From: Patiria miniata
Taxonomy: Eukaryota > Echinodermata > Asteroidea > Valvatida > Asterinidae
Reading direction: 5' to 3'
Length of the DNA: 64,000 nt
NCBI RefSeq assembly: GCF_015706575.1
Contig: NW_024037074.1
Coordinates: 28,013,334-28,077,333 of the forward strand
The notes under the pieces are model-generated. The model searched no databases. It saw nothing but the letters and a program-made list of their open reading frames with translations, and was not told the origin of the DNA. Each line of letters begins with the position of its first letter. Position 1 is the first letter of the stretch. This document shows positions 58,560 to 64,000 of this stretch, piece by piece. The position numbers and the translations under genes were made by a program.

Positions 58560-58800
58560 TTAAACACTGCCCAGTTAAGTTGTGAATAACTAACTTGGAC
58601 CTTCCGGTTAACCCGGTGTTAACGGCCAAGCGAGCTCCCGTACACGACAAAACAATTTCAATCAAAACATGAAACGAAAATCGCTTGTAATTTGACGCCC
58701 AATGACGTCATCATGACGTTAGAGTAAAATGCACCACTCGGGATGAACATTCGTACCATATACCGTTTAGGAGAAAATCCGCAGAAAGTATTGTCAGGAG
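58560..58800. other. Remnant of the CRE-bearing 3' flank of copy 5
   Basis: Matches the end of the copy 1 flank (TTGACACCCGATGACGTCA region). One perfect TGACGTCA remains at 58703. The middle of the block, with the CTCF-like site, is missing. Confidence 0.55.
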
Positions 58801-58849
58801 AAAGAAAGAAAGAAAGAAAGAAAGAATGAAAGAAAGAAAGAAAGAAAGG
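58801..58849. repeat. (GAAA)n microsatellite
   Basis: About 12 near-perfect AAAG repeats with one T interruption. Confidence 0.9.
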
Positions 58850-60984
58850 AGGAACGAAAGATTAATCGGAACAATTGTAAACAGTAGTCGGGTTGTGCCC
58901 GACCACTCAATTAGTAATTCTTCTTAATATATTGATAACATTTTTACATTAACATCTGAAAACGCTTTATAAGACATCAAAGAACATAAAAAAATACTCG
59001 TCTATTAAAAATAAGTTTTAAAATAATATTTAAAAATAAATATATATATGTTGTTGGGATTTGAAAATTTCAAATTCATTATTATTTCTAGATTAATTTC
59101 TAAATGTTAAATAAAAGGACGATCACCATGTTATTCCTTGCTAGATTTTGGACGAACTTTAGGATGTTTAAGCTCAACCCCATATCACAACTTTTAATGC
59201 GAACGTTAAACTCATGAACTGATATCAACTATGTGAGGCACTGTGGCGCTGACTCACCACGACGGATAAGTTGGAAAACTAACAAAAAATCGTGAATTGA
59301 ACCCGCACCGTGACCGGGAGGCAATGTAGTTCCTGAAGTATGGATGCATGTCTGCTTGACGATCTATCCTTCTCGAGATAACCAGTCGGGCAGCAGCATT
59401 CTAAATATGTTGCAGTTTCTTAAGCTGGTAACCGTATGAACCAAGCATAAGAAATAAACTGTTCCAATAATCCAATCGGGAAATAACAAATGCACGTATT
59501 ATAAAATAATGTACTTGTATACATTTGTACTTCACAGTTCCGTATAGGCAATATATTTACAAGTTTGAGTGCTTTTAATTTAGCTTTGTATAAGAGCATT
59601 GAGAAATAGTAAACAAGTATGCTTTAAAAATGTTGGCAGCAATTATATTTGTATCCACTTTGGAATAAAATATTGTTAATAGAGTTTTAATAACAAAGTG
59701 AAAAGAATAAATTGTTTAGGGAAAAATGTTATTTGTTATGTGAACATGGTTAATAAGTAATGACATGGATAATAAGTAATAACAATTGTAAAGCGTGATT
59801 TGTTTCTGCACCGGCTGGGCTATTCTTTGGCGAGTGGAGGCACGCCCCGATATCAGTTATTAATCCTCAGAAGATTTTGTTTCTTGCTGAAAAAAAGTAT
59901 GAATTTGAATTGCACCACAGAAGTGAATGTATAATGTATAACTTGGGTGACGTTAAATACCCTCATAATATGAATCACGGCCGGTATCGAAGTGCATCCC
60001 TATGTAATGTAAAATGCATTCTTTCTGAACAACTGTATGCACACACTTTTTTTTAAAGTAGAGTTCAGTTCATACTCGAACAGGCTTGAGTTTGAACCAT
60101 ATTATTGCTATACTAATAGTGTTTTGGTTTTTGTTGGAGTGATTTATGATTTGATGTCACTTTGTAGAGATATTTGGCTATTTCCGACTCTCCTTTTTAG
60201 ATGTTTATGCACCTACTTACAATCAGACTATGCAATTATTAAAGAAAAGCTATAAATGTATTTGCATTTTTACAACTTTTTGCAGATGTTTGGAAAGTTT
60301 AAACGAGTACAATACGAATAAGTATGAGAACCGAACATTCCTTTATGTTTTTAATTTTTGCAATGTTCACAACATAACAACTTTACAAATAGCTCAAATT
60401 AGTACTGCATTTTAGGCATTCATAGCTGCTATTTGTTAAAAGACCTCTTTGATAATTTGACCGTAGCAGAATTTTAAAACAAAAATGATAATAAAAATCA
60501 ACGTGTGCCTTTTGAAAGTAGTATACATATTTAGATGAACGATGCTGAATCTAAAATATCAAAGGATGCAGAATTGTGAGTCTTGAAATGGTTTGTTTTA
60601 ATAGCACTGTGGCTTTGGTATATGGATCAATGGGGCTAAATCACTTTCGGTATGAGCGATTTGTGTTGTAATTTCAACTTAGTTCCTCACTGAATTAAAG
60701 GATGGTAACATGCAGAGAAAGTAGTCGTGATAGATTGTCCAACATTTAGCCCATCCCATCATATTTAAAAGCTTGTAATTGCGAGTTGTTATACACCATG
60801 TCTTTTCCCATTTTTTTTTTGCGTAGTTGGTAACGAATAAAAAGCTCAAGATTTATATTGATAATCAGGTTATTTTGTTGAGACGTGCCCTGTCATCAAA
60901 TAAAAAGCCCATTGCAACAGCTACAAAGGAGAGCAATAGGCGGGATTTGTTGTCGTGATTTGAGACAAGAAAACGACCCCTTCT
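58850..60984. other. Spacer after copy 5
   Basis: No gene is seen. Blocks at 59340-59420 (flank tract), 59800-60000 and 60060-60880 match downstream regions of earlier units (16280-17500 and 5900-6450). Confidence 0.55.
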
Positions 60985-61340
60985 CAAGGCCCTGTCACAC
61001 TGTTGCGAATAGAGATAACGTGTGCCCGACGTTTTTGGAAATGTGGGTGTACGTTCGTGTAAGTTGTCATTCGTTCGTGAGACGTGTGGCATAAGTTGTA
61101 TTCGTTAGAGGTTCATAGGGGTTCGCAAAGGTGCGCTGGGGTCTAGGAAAAATTTTGAGCATGTTCAAAATTTTGAGAGGTCAACGTAGTGATCAATACG
61201 CTATTTATACGTTGAGCCTTCGCTGTGTGAACGTTTCGCACGTTGGGTGTAGGTTGCTTCTTCGTCAGCTGTTCAGACACATACGTCCAACCCAAGGATC
61301 TTTGTCATAATAGCGAATGCCCAGCGTAAACATAGAGTTT
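60985..61340. mobile_element. Partial MITE with GGCCCTGTCACACT end
   Basis: The left end resembles the family at 61358, but the interior differs and no matching right end is seen. Truncated or a different subfamily. Right edge uncertain. Confidence 0.4.
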
Positions 61341-61357
61341 GTCTAACAAATGGCTAA

Positions 61358-62552
61358 AGCCCCTGTCACACTTTTGCGTATCCCAATTCCTTATGAGTTC
61401 CTTATCAAAATTTTTCAATACGCAGCCGTATGATAAAAAAACGTCGACATTTTTTGATTACTTTGACTTATGTGCGGCACATCTAGCGTACAAGTAACGA
61501 ATTCAGCGCATCCATTGCGTATGAGATGCGTATGAGTTGCGTATGCAGTGCGCAAGTTGGCTATCTGTGCGTTTCTCATAAGATACGAATAAGTACACTG
61601 CGCTGCCCGCTCGAAGGACGAGCGGTACTAATTCGTGCAATACGTCGGCAATCGATATGAGTTCGTTCAGCGTGCGTTGTATCTGCGCTGCAAGTACGCT
61701 ATGTATATAGGAGGTCAGCGTATTAAGCCCCTGTCACACTTTCGCGTATTCTAATTCCTTATGAGTTCCTTATCAAAAGTTTTCAATACGCAGCCGTACG
61801 CTCAAAACGTCGACATTTTTTGAATACTTTGACTTATGTGCGACGCACATCTAGCGTACAAGTAACGAATTCAGCGCATCCATTGCGTATGCAATTCGTA
61901 TGAGTTGCGTATGCAGTGCACAACATTATTTTTCGGGCTGCGAATAGGTCAGTATGCAGTGCGCATGCTGAGCGTATTCCGGACGCACCCAACTTATGCC
62001 GACCGCATGCCCGACGCAATACGTCGGCATTCGCTATGAGTTCGTTCAGCGTGCGTTGTATCTGCGCTGCAAGTACGCTATGAATACGTCAAATATAGGC
62101 GGCTCATCATGCTGACGGGGAGCGTGCCGGGAGGTCAGCGTATTACTGCGTATGAACCGCTTATCCCCCACGAACACATAGCGTACTCGTACCGTGCTCG
62201 ACCGATGCGGGACCGATGCGCTGCGTATTTATAACTTATGACCTGCGTAGTTTTGTGCATGCTCAAAACTATCCAGCGTACTGGGCCGTACCATGCGTAT
62301 GCCTGCGTACATAAAACTTACACAAAACGATAGAGATGCATATGAGGTGCGTATTGTGCGTACGACTGCGTATGAAAAAAATGTCAATGCGCAACTCATA
62401 AGGAATTAGGATACGCAGAAGTGTGACATGGCCCTTACCGCGTATGAGCGGCTTATCCCCCATGAACACATAGCGTGCTCGTACCGCGCACGACCGATGC
62501 GGGACCGATGCGCTGCGTATTTATAACTTATGACCTGCGTAACAGCGTGTTA
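61358..62552. mobile_element. TIR element (outer copy) split by a relative of itself
   Basis: Begins AGCCCCTGTCACACTT. The left part runs to 61725, then resumes at 62436 with CGTATGAGCGGCTTATCCCC, which is also present inside the inner copy at 62150. The right end is lost into the short-motif array. Confidence 0.7.
61726..62435. mobile_element. TIR element (inner copy), 710 bp
   Basis: Ends AGCCCCTGTCACACTT and, reversed, AGGGCCATGTCACACTT. Flanked by TTA on both sides (61723-61725 and 62435-62437), so TA or TTA was duplicated. It sits in the outer copy at a site whose uninterrupted form (AGCGTATTACTGCGTATG) is within the inner copy itself. Long inverted arms hold ATTCCTTATGAGTTCC. Confidence 0.75.
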
Positions 62553-62554
62553 CA

Positions 62555-62824
62555 ACTGATAATGTAGTAACCAACGGATAATGTATCACCAACCGATAAT
62601 GTATCACAAATTGACTGATACTGTATCACTAACCGATAATGTAGCAAAAATTGACTGACAGTGTAGCAGAATTTGTATCCGATAATGTATCACGTGTCGA
62701 CGGATAATGTAACTACAAAATAACTGTATCCGATAATGTATCACCACGGAACGGATACTGTATCAACCGATAAAGTACCAAAAATCAACCGATAATGTAT
62801 CAAAAATCAACCGATAATGTGTCA
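62555..62824. repeat. Irregular array of a 14 bp motif (CCGATAATGTATCA)
   Basis: Thirteen forms of the motif in the same direction within 270 bp, such as CCGATAATGTATCA, CTGATACTGTATCA and CGGATACTGTATCA. Spacers vary from about 2 to 15 bases. Unlike a simple minisatellite, the motif is kept while spacing is not. Confidence 0.8.
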
Positions 62825-63453
62825 GTACGGGGAAAAGGTGTACACAAATGTTTGTTTTATGTCCTATGTATCCCGCCCCACTTTTTGACCGGGGAAAGGG
62901 GTCTGGGCTATTGGATCACCCCACCCCCATTATTTTGTATTTAGAGAAAAAAGGGCAGATTTTGAGGTGTTTTTCAAACTTTCCAACCGCCGAAATGTAT
63001 TAAATAGTACTGAGAAAGGGAGAAAAAAGCACAAAAAGCTTGAAATGCGCTGATACATCTGTATCATGAACAGCGCCCCAAGTGTCATGTGGTCTCCAGC
63101 CCCCCCCCCCCCCCCCTCAGTTTTTTTAATTTTACCATGGAGCTATGGGCTCCGTGCACAAGTGCCCCTTCAACGGCCAGAAACGGAAAGTTGGGGGAGG
63201 ACCTAGACTGGTCCCGGTCCATGCATCCACTGCGTATTTTGAATGATGCAAAGTTATTGGGGGAGGGAATAGTCTGTGAGACCATCGCAAGTTAAAGGGA
63301 AAATACAACATTTGCAAACATCAAAAAATAAAACTGCCAAATCATTTTGAAATACCTTGCTGGACTGTTAGTGAATGACAGTGTAAAGCATCCTGTAAAA
63401 TCATGGCACCTGGTATACTGTCATTTTCAGAAAAAGTGGTATTTTTGTATCAA
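62825..63453. other. Non-genic tail region
   Basis: No gene is seen. A C run lies at about 63100-63116, within a stretch (CCCCAAGTGTCATGTGG) weakly like the hAT-like MITE interior. Confidence 0.45.
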
Positions 63454-63487
63454 TTTCCAACGCTGATCGGCCGATCAGCGTTGGAAA
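63454..63487. repeat. Perfect 34 bp palindrome
   Basis: Arms TTTCCAACGCTGATCGG and CCGATCAGCGTTGGAAA meet with no spacer. Confidence 0.9.
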
Positions 63488-63574
63488 AAAACTGGCTATT
63501 TCAAAAACTGGCCCCAGTTGACCATCGCACTTGTTTGCATCGATTACACACCTATTAACGGGTACAAGCCAGCT

Positions 63575-63655
63575 AGACTGGTTCCCTGACCTTACAATTC
63601 CCCAATATATGTAAACTGCTCTGTTTCCTCTTAAATGGAGTCAGGGAACCAGACT
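63575..63655. mobile_element. 81 bp mini-MITE
   Basis: Ends AGACTGGTTCCCTGAC and GTCAGGGAACCAGACTT facing each other. No coding content. Confidence 0.5.
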
Positions 63656-64000
63656 TCAGGAAAATGATTGTTTTTCTTGGGTTTTATAGCATTTTCGAAC
63701 CCAATACCTAAAAAAAGTCAGTGTAACTATATTTGCTATATATTTCCAACCCCCCAATTCCATCCATTTCTGAAAATTACAGCAAAAGCAAATGATGTAT
63801 ATTCCCTTTAAATTGAACGTATGCGCGCGCCGACGTTGCCTGACAATCATGCGAAGACGCTGCGGCTAATAGCCTTGGCACATTCTGGAAGTGGCGTTGA
63901 ACTTTGCGCGCTAACCAGTACAGTACAGTTCGCACATGCTGTGTCCCGTCCATTGATCTCCATACATGGTGCTCTCAAAAGTGGTAAAACGCGCCCTCTT

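Noticed and set aside
62555-62824. CRISPR-like array
   Set aside because: Repeats are too short and varied, spacers uneven, and the locus is animal nuclear DNA.

Overview
This looks like nuclear DNA of a marine invertebrate, most likely a deuterostome and possibly an echinoderm. Evidence is AT-rich intron and spacer sequence, GT-AG gene structure, many short non-autonomous transposons, tRNA-derived SINEs, a decayed LINE, and secreted proteins with a collagen stalk and a C1q head, of the kind expanded in marine invertebrate innate immunity. The species call is inference. There are no prokaryotic genes, no CRISPR array and no ribosomal RNA gene.

The only host genes I can support are five tandem same-strand (+) copies of one secreted collagen-C1q gene. 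Coding exons start at 1430, 13884, 26258, 40128 and 56847. Copies 2-5 are intact (275, 274, 278 and 271 aa). Copy 1 is split by a ~2 kb insertion. Each coding exon begins exactly at a 3' splice acceptor (CAG, then ATG). About 5-7 kb upstream of copies 2-4 and 5.6 kb upstream of copy 5 lies a conserved promoter (CCAAT box, TATA-like box) with a short first exon ending in a consensus donor. A second 65-68 nt noncoding exon lies in between, but appears deleted from copy 5. Exons 1 and 2 together carry a conserved upstream ORF.

The repeating unit is roughly 12-17 kb: promoter and exon 1, a long intron full of repeats, exon 2, coding exon, and a downstream block. In copies 1 and 2 the downstream block contains five perfect TGACGTCA palindromes and a CTCF-like site. 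Promoters and introns pair unit 2 with 3 and unit 4 with 5. Copy 1 mixes a 4/5-type proximal intron with a unit-2-type 3' flank, which suggests unequal crossing-over or conversion.

The rest is a layered record of mobile elements: TTAA-flanked piggyBac-like MITEs, hAT-like MITEs, a 2.3 kb foldback nested in a MITE, self-nested TIR elements, SINEs and a LINE. Because the units are duplicates, empty sites in one unit often fix the ends of an insertion in another. Loops of the C1q head differ between copies while signal peptide and collagen stalk are nearly the same. This suggests a family of secreted recognition proteins diversifying its binding face. Percent identities, dN/dS and expression could not be computed here.
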